Source: Carnegiea gigantea (lineage: Eukaryota > Streptophyta > Magnoliopsida > Caryophyllales > Cactaceae). From it: 64,000 nt of DNA. The position numbers were made by a program, and so were the translations under genes. The DNA is taken from positions 939,001 to 1,003,000 of the forward strand of contig JAKOGI010000104.1 of NCBI GenBank assembly GCA_029747015.1, given 5' to 3'. The notes below the pieces were generated by a model. It saw only the letters and a program-made list of their open reading frames with translations. It was not told the DNA's origin and did not search any database. This document shows positions 34,420 through 45,369 of this stretch, piece by piece (position 1 is the stretch's first letter; each line of letters opens with the position of its first letter).

Positions 34420-35795
34420 ATTTCCCTTTGTTTATCCAAAAAAAAAAGTGTCAGTAAGGCTTCTTTGTCTCTAGATGTTCCAACTAGATGAAACTCCACT
34501 TATAAAATGTTTAGCACTACTTTAGTGTATGAGCATGCATTTACAAAAGCATAGCAAAAAAGACCCTTATTATGATATGGAGTTGGCAAAAGATAATGAT
34601 GCAGATAGACCTCCTAACTTTAATGATTAGAAACAAATTAAACACTTGTTAGTTTTTTTTGGAGGCTTTTTTATAATGTTAATTTGCGTTCGTCTGGTAC
34701 TTCATATGTAATATCCAACTTGCTTTTCTTTAAGATTGTGGCTATTCATACTATGTTAAAATACTTGGATGAAGTTGTTGAGACCATTGATGCCAATGAT
34801 GAAGAAAGTGAGGAAATTGAGAAGATTGGGTATAGAGTCACAAAATTTAAAGAAATGGTCAAGAGGGTGAGAATGAAATATGCTAAGTACTATGGCACAC
34901 TTGAGAAAATGAAGGGTGTATATTGCTCACATCTTTGATCTTAGGCACAAGTTGGTGGGTCTTCATGTTTCTCTTTGTGATTTATTTGGCGAAGTACAAG
35001 GTAATGCTATAGATTTGATGGTGAAAGAGAAATTAGACGCTTTGTTTGATGAGAATTGGCAAGTGTATAAGCCGCTAACCCTTCAAGGTAAGCAAAGTAG
35101 CGGGGCAAAACCTGAAGTTGAGAAGGGTAATACATCTAGTGGAGCTGCCTCTTATGCACAAGAATTAAGAAAGAAGCTAAAAGGGTAGATGAAGGAAGAG
35201 GAATCATCAAGGCAGAGTTATAAAAGTACCTTAATAAGGGACTTGAAGATGATGAAGTAGGGGATGATGTGTTGGGATGGTGGAAAGTACATGGTCCTTG
35301 ATATCCTGTGGTTGCCCATATAGCTTGTGATGTATTGGCCGTGCTTGTTTCGATGGTCGCATCGAACTTGACATTCAGTGCAGGTGGATGCACTCTTGAT
35401 TCACTTAGAACTTATTTAACCCCAAAGGTAATTGATTTAGTTAGTATATTTCTTCGTATTGTATTATAAATTTATAACTTATTTATCTTTTACTAACTTA
35501 TTCATTTTTTTGAATTTGATTGTGAAAAGACGGTCCAAGCTCCTATATGTGCACAACATTGCCTTAGGCCAATCACTAAATTAGATATGGATAACTACTT
35601 CAATGAATTAGGGGACCTTAAAAAGGGTAATGTTCAATTTTTTTATTTTTTTAATTTAGTTTATTTAAATTATATGATTACATTTCCTAAGATTTAATTT
35701 TTGTTCTTTTTAATTGTATGTATTTTAGATCTTGGTAAATTGACTCTTAAGGATAATGTGATTGATGTGGGTGATACTTTGAATATTTCATGTTG

Positions 35796-36589
35796 AGGTA
35801 ATTTTTGTTCTTTTTATTGTGTTTATTTTACATTATATTATTTTTATCATTATTATTTTTCTTTGATAAATTAATTATTGTTTTTATATTTACTAACTTG
35901 ATCTTTTATTTACTTCACATACTACTTGAGCAATTAGTTGAACATTGAGAGAAGAGCAAATTGCTCCAAGGAAATCCTTCTCCAAGTCTAAGACATTGGT
36001 TTCAAGTTTGGAAGTCGCATTGGGTTGAACTGTTGAAGATTGAGTCGGTTTGAGAGGAGAACATTTCGTTAAACACTTAAAATTTTGGTTATGTAATTAA
36101 CGTTTAAGTTTTGTTGGTTATGTATTAAACTTTTTACTTTGAGAGTTGCTTTAGATTTGTGTTGTGGTTGAATTAGTTTGGTAAGTTGGTAACTTGGTTT
36201 ACTTTGTTTGTAATTAACTTTGTAGTGACGGAGTCCGTTTAGGTATGCATCACGGTTCATGCATGTGTACCGTGATTTTATGAAATAGGTTATGGTTAGT
36301 GAAAATTGAAATAGGTATACCGTATGCGTCATGATTCATGGGCACTCAATAGGAAGCTTGAGGCATTTCTCTATAACTAGCTTAGGCCATTTCTCCATAA
36401 CAAGCTTAGAATATAGAGAAGTTTGAGGCATTTCTCTATGGAGAAGCTTGAGTAATTGCCCTACTTATAGAGAAACTCAAAAACTAATTTTAATACAATT
36501 CAACACTACAACCCCGGAACCCCCCCAAAAAAAATTTGTTTCAGCCCAAAAATACAAAGTAGCCTATTCAACCAACCCATTTAGACACA
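35796..36589. other. No gene; cluster of inverted CTTGAGGCATTTCTC repeats
   Basis: AT-rich 3' flank of the hAT pseudogene. At 36350-36475 the words AGCTTGAGGCATTTCTCTAT, GGCCATTTCTCCATA and TATAGAGAAGTTTGAGGC recur in both orientations, giving a local fold-back cluster. Nothing else is recognised. Confidence 0.5.
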
Positions 36590-36770
36590 GTCCAAAGTCG
36601 GTCTGGTCCCTATCTGGTCTGGGTTCGCCCTATCTAGTTTCGGTTTGGACCGACTTTGGACCGATCTAGTCCTCGGTCTTCAAAGTAAAGCCTATTCGGC
36701 CTTTGGGCCATGCCTACTCGGTCTTCAGTTTAGTCCAGTCCTGTTCGGCATCGATGAACAACACCCTATT
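36590..36770. other. GGTCTGG/GACCGA motif cluster, possible hAT 3' end
   Basis: Dense GGTCTGG, GACCGACTTTGGACCGA and CGGTCTTC words end at GAACAACACCCTA (about 36764). Sequences ending in GTTCA/TGAAC..CCCTA are common at plant hAT termini, but no matching left terminus was found, so the element boundary is inferred. Confidence 0.35.
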
Positions 36771-37196
36771 GCTTACCCTTTATTTATTTAGAGTGCAAAT
36801 TTCGAAACCTTATTTTATCATTATTTATTAAAGATAAAGACCATTCCCTCCCACTCCGACTCCATTTCACTCTTTCCTGTCCCATTCAACTCTTTCTCAC
36901 CCTTTTCCACTCCATTTCATTCATTCCCATTTCTGCATACAACAAACCACTTATGTCCACTTTGTTTCACTTATTCCTACTTTGTTTCATTATTTTCCAT
37001 TCCACACTTATAATAAATATACCCACGAAAAGAACAGAGCATTAGTTGGGTTCTAACTTTAAAGTCCATCACATACCATATTATCTCTAAAATGATAAAC
37101 AACCAATCTTTTTCAAGTAATTTTCATTCTTATAATATTATTTTTATTATTAAACCCATTGTCAATTTGGCATTATTGTGACTTATTTTTAGAAAA
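36771..37196. other. Intergenic; right half of a MITE related to 2766-3079
   Basis: A pyrimidine-rich CCATTTC/CACTC array (36840-37020) ends in CCCACGAAAAGAACAGAGC at about 37024-37042. It resembles the right end of the MITE at 2766-3079. No left terminus is visible, so this copy looks truncated. Confidence 0.4.
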
Positions 37197-37833
37197 TGTT
37201 GGATAATTTGTATTTATGAGATAAAATAAAAGAGAGAGATAACTTGGACTTGGAGAAATGTGCAACATGCAATATTCTACACCATGAGGCCATATGTTTG
37301 GCCACGTGCATATTAGAATGATCATTCTTTGCATTGATCATGATGGCCCATGTGCACTTGTGCACAAAAGGACAATCAGCATGCACATTTTATGTGGACT
37401 AGTGTAATAACCATGGCCCACATAACTTCGATCATCAATCATAACGAAACGTTGTAACAATTGATAATCAGCGGCAACCACAGATGGGTTGTGGTTAACA
37501 CCACGGTCCGGGTTGTGTGATTGTTTAATTTTTGCACAAAAAATCCGAAGCCTAGTGTGATGTAAACTAATTGTTATTATCCAATTTATAACAGTTAAAA
37601 TTGGTTAGAATAATTTGGTTGACAGATTGCTAATTAAAATTCATTTAATTAGTAATTACTCTCTCACTTTTATATAGGACAATATTTATATATTCTAAGA
37701 AACATAAAAAGGAATCTCTCTAAATTTGCTCTTTAGAAAATTCACAAAGGTTTATTATATCCTGGGGTATCTTTGCCATAATCAAGAGCAATCTTTGTGA
37801 GATTGGGCAAATAACACCTTAAAGACGTACATT
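37197..37833 (+). repeat. 5' LTR, first part
   Basis: Starts TGTTGGATAATTTG and aligns along its length with 45370-46005, with many transitions and small indels. It is interrupted at 37834 by a CACTA element. Confidence 0.9.
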
Positions 37834-38669
37834 CACTACTAAAAAAGTGTGAAATAATGATGAAAATTGGCAACGAATTCAGATTCGTATCAAATAGCGA
37901 TGGATAATGTACATTAAAATTATCATGTTTGGCAATAGATTTAGCAACGGAATATTTCATTCGTCACATTAAAATATATCATGTCTGGTTCCTTTCCACT
38001 TGTTGTTCAAAGAAAGAGAGAGAAATGCGAGCGCGAGAGCGAACCTTGGCCCCTGCGAGCCCAACCGCCAATGGTCGCCGCCTCCGCCACCTACCGCTCA
38101 AACCGCCTCCTTTAGGTTGGTTGTTTCTCCCACAATTTGTAGTTATAATCGTAGAAATTTTTATATATCATTGTTAAAATTTCATAATTAGTTAATATTT
38201 TGGTTAAATTGTGAAGTTTGTGTAAAATTATTGTTTTAATTTGCTTCAACATGTTACTCAATGTAATTTAGGGTTTAGGTTTGGTAATTTTAGTGAGAAT
38301 GTGATATGTTGGTAGAATGAAATGTTAAAGTTTGAATGTAGTATTAGTTTTGTGAAGTTTATAAGAATAGAAATTTATTTGTTGAAGCTTGGAAGTGAAG
38401 GTATAAAATTATTGGGGTTCATATGTCGAATGTGAAATTAGGTGGAGTTAAAATGAATAATTTATATAAATACGCCTGATTTAGAGAAAATAATTGTTAA
38501 TGTTGGATGATGTATTTTAATAAGATTGTTGGCATGAAGGTGATGCAGTATTGTGGGTTGTATGCTAATGTGAAATTAGTGGAACATGAATATGTAAAAC
38601 ATCTCATGCATGTACGTTGGCATATATGTTTACATATTCAATTATGTAGCTAATACAAAGCATGCTTCT

Positions 38670-38671
38670 AA

Positions 38672-38728
<57 letters not shown>
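38670..38728. repeat. (TA)n microsatellite
   Basis: About 28 uninterrupted TA dinucleotides within the CACTA element. Confidence 0.95.
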
Positions 38729-38732
<4 letters not shown>

Positions 38733-38939
38733 TGTAAATGGATGCACTTATGTGGATTAGTTAATGTTGTGTTTGAATATTAAAATACGTGTAATATATA
38801 ATCAAAAAATTTATATAATTAGATGATATAAATTTATATAATTAGAATTATGTAGCTTACTTTCGTTGTAATGCAAATGTATATGAATGTACTTTTATTA
38901 TATGTGTCAATTTTGAAACTTGATGTTCTAACTTGGGAT

Positions 38940-39723
38940 AGAGCCTACAATTGTTGAGTTATTCGCCTGCACTCACAAACTTCATAACAAAGAGGATGAA
39001 CTTTAGGTTGATAAGAAATCACAACAAACATACGTAAGTTATTTTTGATAGTAAACTAAATTAGTGGTTCATATACTTTTATTGAGTATGATATATTTGA
39101 ATTTTTGCAAATATATTGATATCTTAGGAATCCTTTCAGAAAGAATTTCAAAACATCATCAATTTTCAAGGGACTACAGACCCCATTCCTAATATCCATC
39201 TGAATTTCTTTCAAATCCAAACGAGTTGTGGGTGAAGGCCTATATGAACGAAGAGAGTCATATTTATAGCATTGGAGATGATGCCGTCAACATAATGGAG
39301 TTGAACGATTAATAGAAAAGTTGTGCACAACGTTACCTTAGGCTGAGTTAAGTCGTTGTCACTAATATATACTTCATATATGTACATGATTTCTGCAGGT
39401 ACAAGTCAGGTGCTATCCCAATAGGAGTTGAACAATTTAAGGGGCATGGTAACCAACTTGGGGGGGTGAGCTTACCATGCAAGTTGAAAAGCATTTGATG
39501 ATTTGAGGAGAGATATAAGCGATTAGAGGATCCAACCAAGTGATGAGCCAGCAAATGATGAGTATGATGAGCATGAATCAGCAAATGATAATCTTTTTCC
39601 AAATGTAACAAGCTTCCGGTTCGAACTCCCAATCTTCCTTTCACTAACCCCCCACAACATGATGAAGAGAACAAGGATGACGATGACAATGAAGAGCATG
39701 ATGACACTTACCTCAATGATTGA
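38940..39723 (+). pseudogene. CACTA accessory protein, transposase_24 (Ptta/En/Spm) like
   Basis: At 38943-39010 the + strand encodes TIVELFACTHKLHNKEDEL, a match to the Ptta/En/Spm transposase_24 signature of the form E-P-x-x-V-E-L-F-x-x-T-H. Near 39225-39310 a NELWVKAYMNEESHIYSIGD segment follows (family: W..VVGG..KGRVYGLGS). An acidic tail of D/E residues ends at a stop near 39723. Stops and intron-like gaps are present. No TNPD-type DDE transposase is seen, so the copy is non-autonomous. Confidence 0.65.
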
Positions 39724-40405
39724 CCCCTCATGACTTGCTTGCTTCTTCCCCCTCTATTCCTTGCTTATATGTACATCTATGTGCATTTCCATCTCTGTTT
39801 TTCTCTCTTTACCATGGTTTGTTAAATACACTTATATTTTGAAGCATATATTGTATGAATTTATGATGAATTGTGATGAGACATTTGAAAGTATTTGGTT
39901 TGTATGTAATGGTTGACTTTGTTGTTGGTTGACATTTGTTGAAAGCACTTAAAGTGAAGCATTGGTAGCAAGGGGGTTGTCCTCGATGTATTTTTTTGTA
40001 ACAAATTAATTGTATTTATAATTTGGGGCAATTGCATAAACAAAACTTTTATTTAAAAAAAAGACAAAACTAGCGATAGATAAGCGACAAAACAGCCGTC
40101 GTGGGCCTATTTTTTTTTTTAAACACATAAACCTGGCGACGGAATGACTCCGTCACCATCACTGACGGAATTTCCATCACTAATTGCGACGGATTGGCTA
40201 TTCCGTTGCCAAGCTACGCGTCTTTCTTTCCCGCCATCAAAATCTATCCATCGCTAGTTCAATCACCATTTACAAAATTTCGTCGCTGAGGAGACAGCGA
40301 CGACCAAATATGCGACAGACATATTCCGTCACCAATTTCATCACTAGGTTTAAATTTTCGTTGCTGATAATGTCGCTGAACGACCTTTTTTTTTTGTAGT
40401 CAGTG

Positions 40406-40454
40406 TTGTTCACGCCTTGAGCCTTTTCAATTTCCTCCACAAATTACTTGTACA
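40406..40454 (+). repeat. 5' LTR, last part
   Basis: GTTCACGCCTTGAGCCTTTT and onward matches the end of the 3' LTR (about 46006-46054) with mostly transition differences. It ends TGTACA. Confidence 0.85.
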
Positions 40455-40490
40455 CTTCTTTGCTTTATCGAACAATTTTAAGGTGTTATT

Positions 40491-41402
40491 ATGGCTGATT
40501 CGTCATCCGCCGCATCTTTTAAAGTCTTGAACCAAGACTTTGTCAAGTTGGATCGCTTTAATGGCACAAAATTCAATCGTTGGAAGGACCAAATGATGTT
40601 TCTACTTATGGCTTTGAATGTTGCGTATGTTTTGAACCCAAGCTGGAGGCCATTTCTGAAGCCTCTCAAGACGCTACACTGGAAGAGAAGGCAAATGTTG
40701 CAAAATTAAAGAAGAAGCATCAAGAAGATGAATATGTCTGTCAATGGCATATTCTCAACACCATGTCAGACCGCCTTTATGACATCTGCATGCCAATCTC
40801 CTTTTCTATCGAAATTTGGAAGGCATTAGAGACCAACTACAATACTGAGAGACAAGGTACTGACAAGTTTCTGATTATGAAATATTTAGAGCTTAAAATG
40901 TTATATTCAATCCCAATTCTTGACCAAGTGCATGAGTTGCAAGTCTTGGTCAATGGACTTTGTGATTTAAAAGTGGTTCCATCCGAGACTTTTCAATGAG
41001 AGCAATTATATCAAAATTACTTTCCACTTGGAATGACTATAGGAAGAAGCTTCTTCATATGCAAAAAGGTTTCACAGTAGAGAAATTATGAGACATCTCC
41101 GAATTGAGGAGGAAACTTGGAAAAGAGATTCCTTAGATCTCCCGAATGGTTCTAATGTGAACTATGTGGAAGGTAAGTCTAAGAAAAATAACAAGAGGAA
41201 AGCACCAGAAGGTAGTAACAACAATAAAAATAAGAATGACAAGAAAAACAATCGTAAGGGCTATGGTTGTAATAAAAAATACATAAAGGATTGTAATCTT
41301 GTCAAGAAATTGAAAAGAGATACTTCTCAAGGCAAGGCTAACTTGGTTGAAAATGAGAATCAAGAATTTGTTGCCATGATCACCGGTCTCAAAGACTTAT
41401 AA
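40491..41402 (+). pseudogene. copia gag with damaged zinc knuckle
   Basis: Starts at the ATG at 40491 (ADSSSAASFKVLNQDFVKL, then FNGTKFNRWKDQM), the typical copia gag N-terminus. A frameshift near 40640 moves the frame to an SDRLYDICMPI...EIWKALE block (UBN2-like) at 40760-40840. A later segment is Lys/Asn-rich (41160-41260), followed by GYGCNKKYIKDC. The CCHC knuckle has lost its first Cys and the His, so nucleic-acid binding would be impaired. Stops near 40998 and 41402. Confidence 0.8.
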
Positions 41403-41408
41403 ATTGGC

Positions 41409-42568
41409 ATGGTGACTGAAGTGCAAATGGCCACCACCAAATCTGTTGGGTGGTGGGTTGACTCTAGTGCTAGTGTGCATATTTGCGATGATAGGGCACA
41501 ATTCAAGAGTTATAAGGAGGCTATTGACAAGAAAGTACTAATGGGAAACCATTCCGTGGCCAAAGTTCTTAGACAAGGCACTGTGGAATTTCAATTCACA
41601 TCAGGAAAGAAGTTAACCTGGAAGAATGTACTTTATGTTCCTGAAATTAGAAAGAATCTTGTATCTGCTTTTTTACTTTGTAAGAATAGTTTTAAAACTG
41701 TCATAGCATATGATCATGTTGTTCTTTCTAAGAATGGGATATTTGTGGGCAAGGGGTACACTAATGATGGTATGTTCAAGCTTAATCTTGATGGTACCAA
41801 TAAAATAAATGATGTTTCTGTTTACTTTGTGGATTCCTTTTCTTTGTGGCATGCTAGATTGGCACATTTAAGTTTTTCATTTTTACAATATATGCACAAG
41901 CAGGGATATTTGTCTATTAAAGATGATATTAAAAAGGATAAATGTGAAATTTGTGCTCAAGCCAAAATCACTAAGAAAACTTTTCCTAAAGTTGAAAAGA
42001 ATACACAAATTTTGGATTTGGTACATTCTGACATTTGTGAATTTAATGGTAGTCTAACTGGAGGGGGCAAGCGATATTCTATAACTTTCACAGATGATAG
42101 TTCTAGATACACTTATGTGTATTTGTTAAGGACTATAAAGCTGAAGTTGAGAACTAGAAGGAAAGAAAGATTAAAATTCTCCGGAGTGATAGAGGGGGTG
42201 AATACTTCCCCAAGGAGTTTGATAATATTTGTGAAAAACTTGGTATTATTCATCAAAGAGCCACCCACTGTACTCCCTAACAAAATCGTTTGGCTAAAAG
42301 AAAGAACCGTACTTTTGAGGAGATGGTGAGTTCCACGCTTCTAAGTGCCAAACTCTCCAATAATTTGTGGGGAGAAACTTTACTCACTGCTTGTCATATT
42401 CACAATAAAATACCATTTAGGAAAAGAAAAGTATCCCTATATGAGATATGGAAAGGTACAAAACCCAACTTTGATTATCTTAAAGTGTGGGGGTGTTTGA
42501 CTTATTATAGGGTTCCTGAACCTAAGAGGACCAAGTTGAGACCTCGAGGAATCAAAAGCATTTTGTAG
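41409..42568 (+). pseudogene. copia protease and integrase region
   Basis: The 306-codon frame begins with the protease: WWVDSSASVHIC, where the family has D-S-G-A; here the Gly is Ser. The gag-pre-integrase zinc domain follows (LWHARLAHLS...C-EIC) at about 41845-41955, then the integrase core start (LVHSDICEFNGSL, FTDDSSRYTYVYLL) at 42015-42130. A deletion and frameshift follow near 42150. The next frames carry SDRGGEYF (second catalytic Asp region) near 42185-42215 and NLWGETLLTACHIHNKIP at 42362-42420. The element integrase is therefore broken. Confidence 0.85.
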
Positions 42569-42904
42569 GATATGCTCAAAATTTTAAAGCTTATAGGTTC
42601 TTGGGTTTACAATCTAATGTAATTGTAGAATCAAGAGATGTTGAGTTTTTGAAGATAAACTTAGTAAAGATATTATTGAGCATTCTAGTTCTACTATTGA
42701 AAATCAATCTATGCCACAAAAGGAAACTTCTGAAAGTTCTAAAAGGCATAATGATGCTTCGATAGAACCACAAAGGAGTCAAAGCATTTGTAAGGAAAGG
42801 AGTTTGGGATTCGAGTTCATCTCCTCATAAGCATTATTATTTCTTGTTGAAAGAGATAGAACTAGTGTTACTCACAAAATCCCGATTATTCTTTATATTG
42901 AAGA

Positions 42905-43187
42905 AGATGATCCAAAAACTTTTAGTGAAGCTATGGCTTTTAGAGATGCTAGTTTTTGGAAAGAGGCAATTGATGGTAAAATGAACTTAATATTGTCTAC
43001 CAATACTTGGGTTCTAAAAGACTTGCCTCCAGGATGCAAACTCATTAAATGTAAATGGGTCTTTAGAAGGAAAAGAAATACAGATGGAACTGTACATACT
43101 TTCAAGGCAAGCCTAGTAGCCAAAGATTTCACACAAAAGGATGGAATAGACTACTTTGACACCTATGCTCAAGTGGCAAGAGTCTCT
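42905..43187 (+). pseudogene. copia reverse transcriptase, N-terminal part
   Basis: Encodes AFRDASFWKEAIDGKMN, NTWVLKDLPPG, then CKWVFRRKRNTDG and KASLVAKDFTQKDGIDYF, ending at DTYAQVARVSS. This is the fingers part of the copia RT. The sequence is cut at about 43187, where the family continues into the palm. Confidence 0.85.
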
Positions 43188-43303
43188 TCGGCCTTCGGGT
43201 TGCTTCATATAGATCTCTTCATCAAGATCTCCATTCAAAAAGGTTGTTTTAGCATCTGTTTGATGGATGTATAACCCATATATCGATGCCAAAGCAACCA
43301 AAG
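43187..43303 (-). pseudogene. Inverted copia RT segment
   Basis: On the - strand this stretch encodes VALASIYGLYIHQTDAKTTF followed by LNGDLDEEIYMKQPEG. This is exactly the RT palm segment that should follow the preceding + strand part, but it is in reverse orientation. Between it and the RNase H region the remaining RT, including the YVDD box, is missing. An inversion with flanking deletion explains this. Confidence 0.85.
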
Positions 43304-43315
43304 TCCTAATGGATC

Positions 43316-43942
43316 ATGCACTGTACTAGGTCAAATATTACTTTTGCTGTGTTCAAACTATCAAGGTTTACAAGCAATCATAGCACAATGCATGAGAAGG
43401 CAATAGTTAGAGTACTTAGATACCTTAAAAGAACTAAAGACTTAGGAATCTTTTATCATAAATTTCCTTTAGTTCTAGAAGATTTCATAGATGCAAGTTG
43501 GATTACAAGTCCTACTGACAATAAGTCCACTTCAGGTTGGAATTTTACTTTAGGTGGGGCAGCCATTAGTTGGGCCTCAAAGAAACAAACTTGCATTTCA
43601 CACTCGACCATGGAGGCTGAGTTTATAGCAATGGCTGCTGCAGGCAAGGAAAAGCAGAATGACTGAGAAATTTATTATTGGATATAGAGTTGTGGCCACA
43701 ACCAATGCCGCCAATCTCCTTGCACTGTGATAGTGAAGCTACTATGTCTAGAGCATATAGTAAAATCTATAGTGATAAGTCTATACACATTGGCTTGAGG
43801 CATGAGTTTGTAAGACAACTCATAATGGATCCATTATTTATATTAGGCCAAGCAACAATCTAGCAGATCCATTGACAAAAGGATTGTCTAGAGATGTAGT
43901 AAGAGGTACCACAGCTAGAATGAGCTTGAAACCTTTTTCTTA
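43316..43942 (+). pseudogene. copia RNase H domain and end of pol
   Basis: Begins [17 protein letters not shown], then [15 protein letters not shown], then [17 protein letters not shown] (family D-A-D-W; one catalytic Asp is Ser here) and [20 protein letters not shown]. After a stop at 43664 the last part (LHCDSEATMSRAYS..., IGLRHEFVRQLI) follows in another frame and ends near 43942. Inactive. Confidence 0.85.
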
Positions 43943-44254
43943 GTAAGTCAGCAGTAACCCAACCTTTCTAGCAAAACTAGAGATAAGGTTTAAAGGGTAA
44001 AAACAAGTTATTGGTTGTGACTTGTAGCACTAAGATTAGGATTTATGCAATATTGCAACTGAATAAAGTAAGGTGAGTACAACTCTTAATGAATCATAAG
44101 TCCTAAGTAGCAAGGACATTTAAAGGATGTCACCTATATGAATAAAGAGGTGGTGCCACCTCTAGCAAGAGTCTAAAGATTATTCTTGTATTTATTCATG
44201 AATCTGGGATGAGCACATGACCATAAAAATGCTAAAGCAATTAAGGTTTCTTAT

Positions 44255-45173
44255 GGGAGTGTTTGGTAGATGTCTTTTTGAATGACATTTTGCTTAAAAA
44301 TGACTTTTTGAGGTGATTTTGACTATTTGACTAAGTTAAACATCTGTTTGGGTTGTTTGGTGAATGACTTTTTAGAATAACTTTTTCATCCTAAAAAGCT
44401 ATTTTCTAAAAAGCTAACATTTGTAACTTTTTCAAGTTGATTGTTTGGAGATTTAATATAAAAGACTAAATTGCCCTTGATTAAATATCATAAACAAAAT
44501 CCATATATTTTTCATGCACTCTTTCTTCTAAGTTTTTACTAGCTTCTTCAAATTCAAACTAAATAATGATACATAGTAACCATACATTCATAATTTATTT
44601 TAAAAACATAAAATCATTAATTTTTGCTATTTATATAGTAATACTAAATATAATTCAAATTTTAATTCTCTATTTCTACCCCCTTCACAAAAATCAATTC
44701 ATATTGAAAGAAAGTTAGGCTAATAACAAATAGAAATTTTTCTAAGTGAACAACAAAACAAAGTTGTGTTATGTACCTTAAACATCACATAACTTTTAAT
44801 TTAAATGGAAAAGAAAATTAGACAAAAAATAAGTCATGTATAAATCAATAAGAAAATTTAATAACTAAATAATAAAATGTGATTACATAAGGGAATGTAA
44901 TTTGCACATATTATGTAAATTTAATTCATAGTGAGAAAGAAATAAGTGACCAACTATTTAAAAAAAATCATCTTTGGGGGTACATAAGAGATATGGGTAT
45001 AAATTGAATTTTATCAAATATATTTTTTAGAAACAGTCAATTTTACAAATACCTTTTTTAAAAACAGCTGGTTAAAACAACTAATAAAAACAGCTGATTG
45101 AAAAAGCTAATAGCAAACAGCCAATAGAAACAGTTAACAGCTAACAGGTAACAGCTGTTTGTCAAACAAAGCC
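44255..45173. mobile_element. MITE or small DNA transposon in the copia 3' region (about 0.92 kb)
   Basis: The left end reads GGGAGTGTTTGGTAGATG. The right end, reverse-complemented, reads GGCTTTGTTTGACAAACAGC. Both have the TGTTTG core common at hAT-like and Harbinger-like MITE ends. The right side is rich in AACAGCTGATT/GCTAACAG words. Copia sequence continues on both sides. The target duplication is unclear, so exact ends and superfamily are uncertain. Confidence 0.6.
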
Positions 45174-45360
45174 ATAAGATATGACTTGATTATGTGTGTG
45201 GTATTTCCAATTTCATGTTTAAGTATTGGTTTAAACGATGAAGTCACCTAAAACTTTATTGGAATCCTAAAATACCTACACTAATTAAAGGTTTAAATCG
45301 AAAGATACCTTTTTGTATACATGGTCAAGTACAAATGGTACATCTCACAAACACAAACTA

Positions 45361-45369
45361 GCGGGGGAT
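45361..45369 (+). other. Polypurine tract of copia element
   Basis: GCGGGGGAT immediately before the 3' LTR start TGTTGGATAG. Confidence 0.8.

Larger units (their letters stand above)
29105..34447 (+). mobile_element. Near full-length L1-type LINE with target duplication
   Basis: The element starts AAAATAACCCCC and ends in a poly(A) tract (34438-34447). TGTAAGTAAG (29095-29104) and TGTCAGTAAG (34449-34458) flank it, 9 of 10 identical, and both follow runs of A, as expected of LINE target-primed insertion. It carries ORF1 and ORF2 in order. The insertion separates transposase codons of the surrounding hAT gene. Confidence 0.9.
28093..35795 (+). pseudogene. hAT (Ac/Tam3-like) transposase gene, split by a LINE
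   Basis: The first codons start at 28093 (SSSKFKKSS). A BED zinc finger (CNYCGIIYK...NHFPKC) is encoded at about 28337-28425 and an RFVENVGFG segment at about 28580. The catalytic-fold stretch with FIDDDLQLHKNI is near 28770 and TVDN (28915-28926). A LINE interrupts at 29105-34447. The frame resumes with ASLSLDVPTRWNST-like codons at about 34460-34510, KMKGVY..HLFDLRHK at 34900-34950, and the C-terminal hAT dimerisation domain (WWKVHGP, YPVVAHIACDVLA, SNLTFSAGG, then LRTYLTPK) at 35275-35430. Later exon-like pieces (QAPICAQHCL) end near 35795. Stops and intron-like gaps make it inactive. It would have cut and pasted hAT elements. Confidence 0.8.
37834..40405 (+). mobile_element. CACTA (En/Spm-type) transposon inside the 5' LTR
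   Basis: The left end is CACTACTAAAAAAGTG, the classic plant CACTA terminus. The right end reads TTTTTTGTAGTCAGTG. Subterminal regions are rich in GCGACGGA/CCGTCGC/ATTCCGT words in both orientations (37865-37955, 40060-40375), as expected for transposase-binding arrays. Comparison with the intact 3' LTR shows that LTR sequence resumes directly after the right end, fixing the boundaries to within a few bases. A 3-bp duplication is not clear (ATT left, TTG right). The interior holds a decayed accessory transposase frame and a (TA)n tract. Confidence 0.85.
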
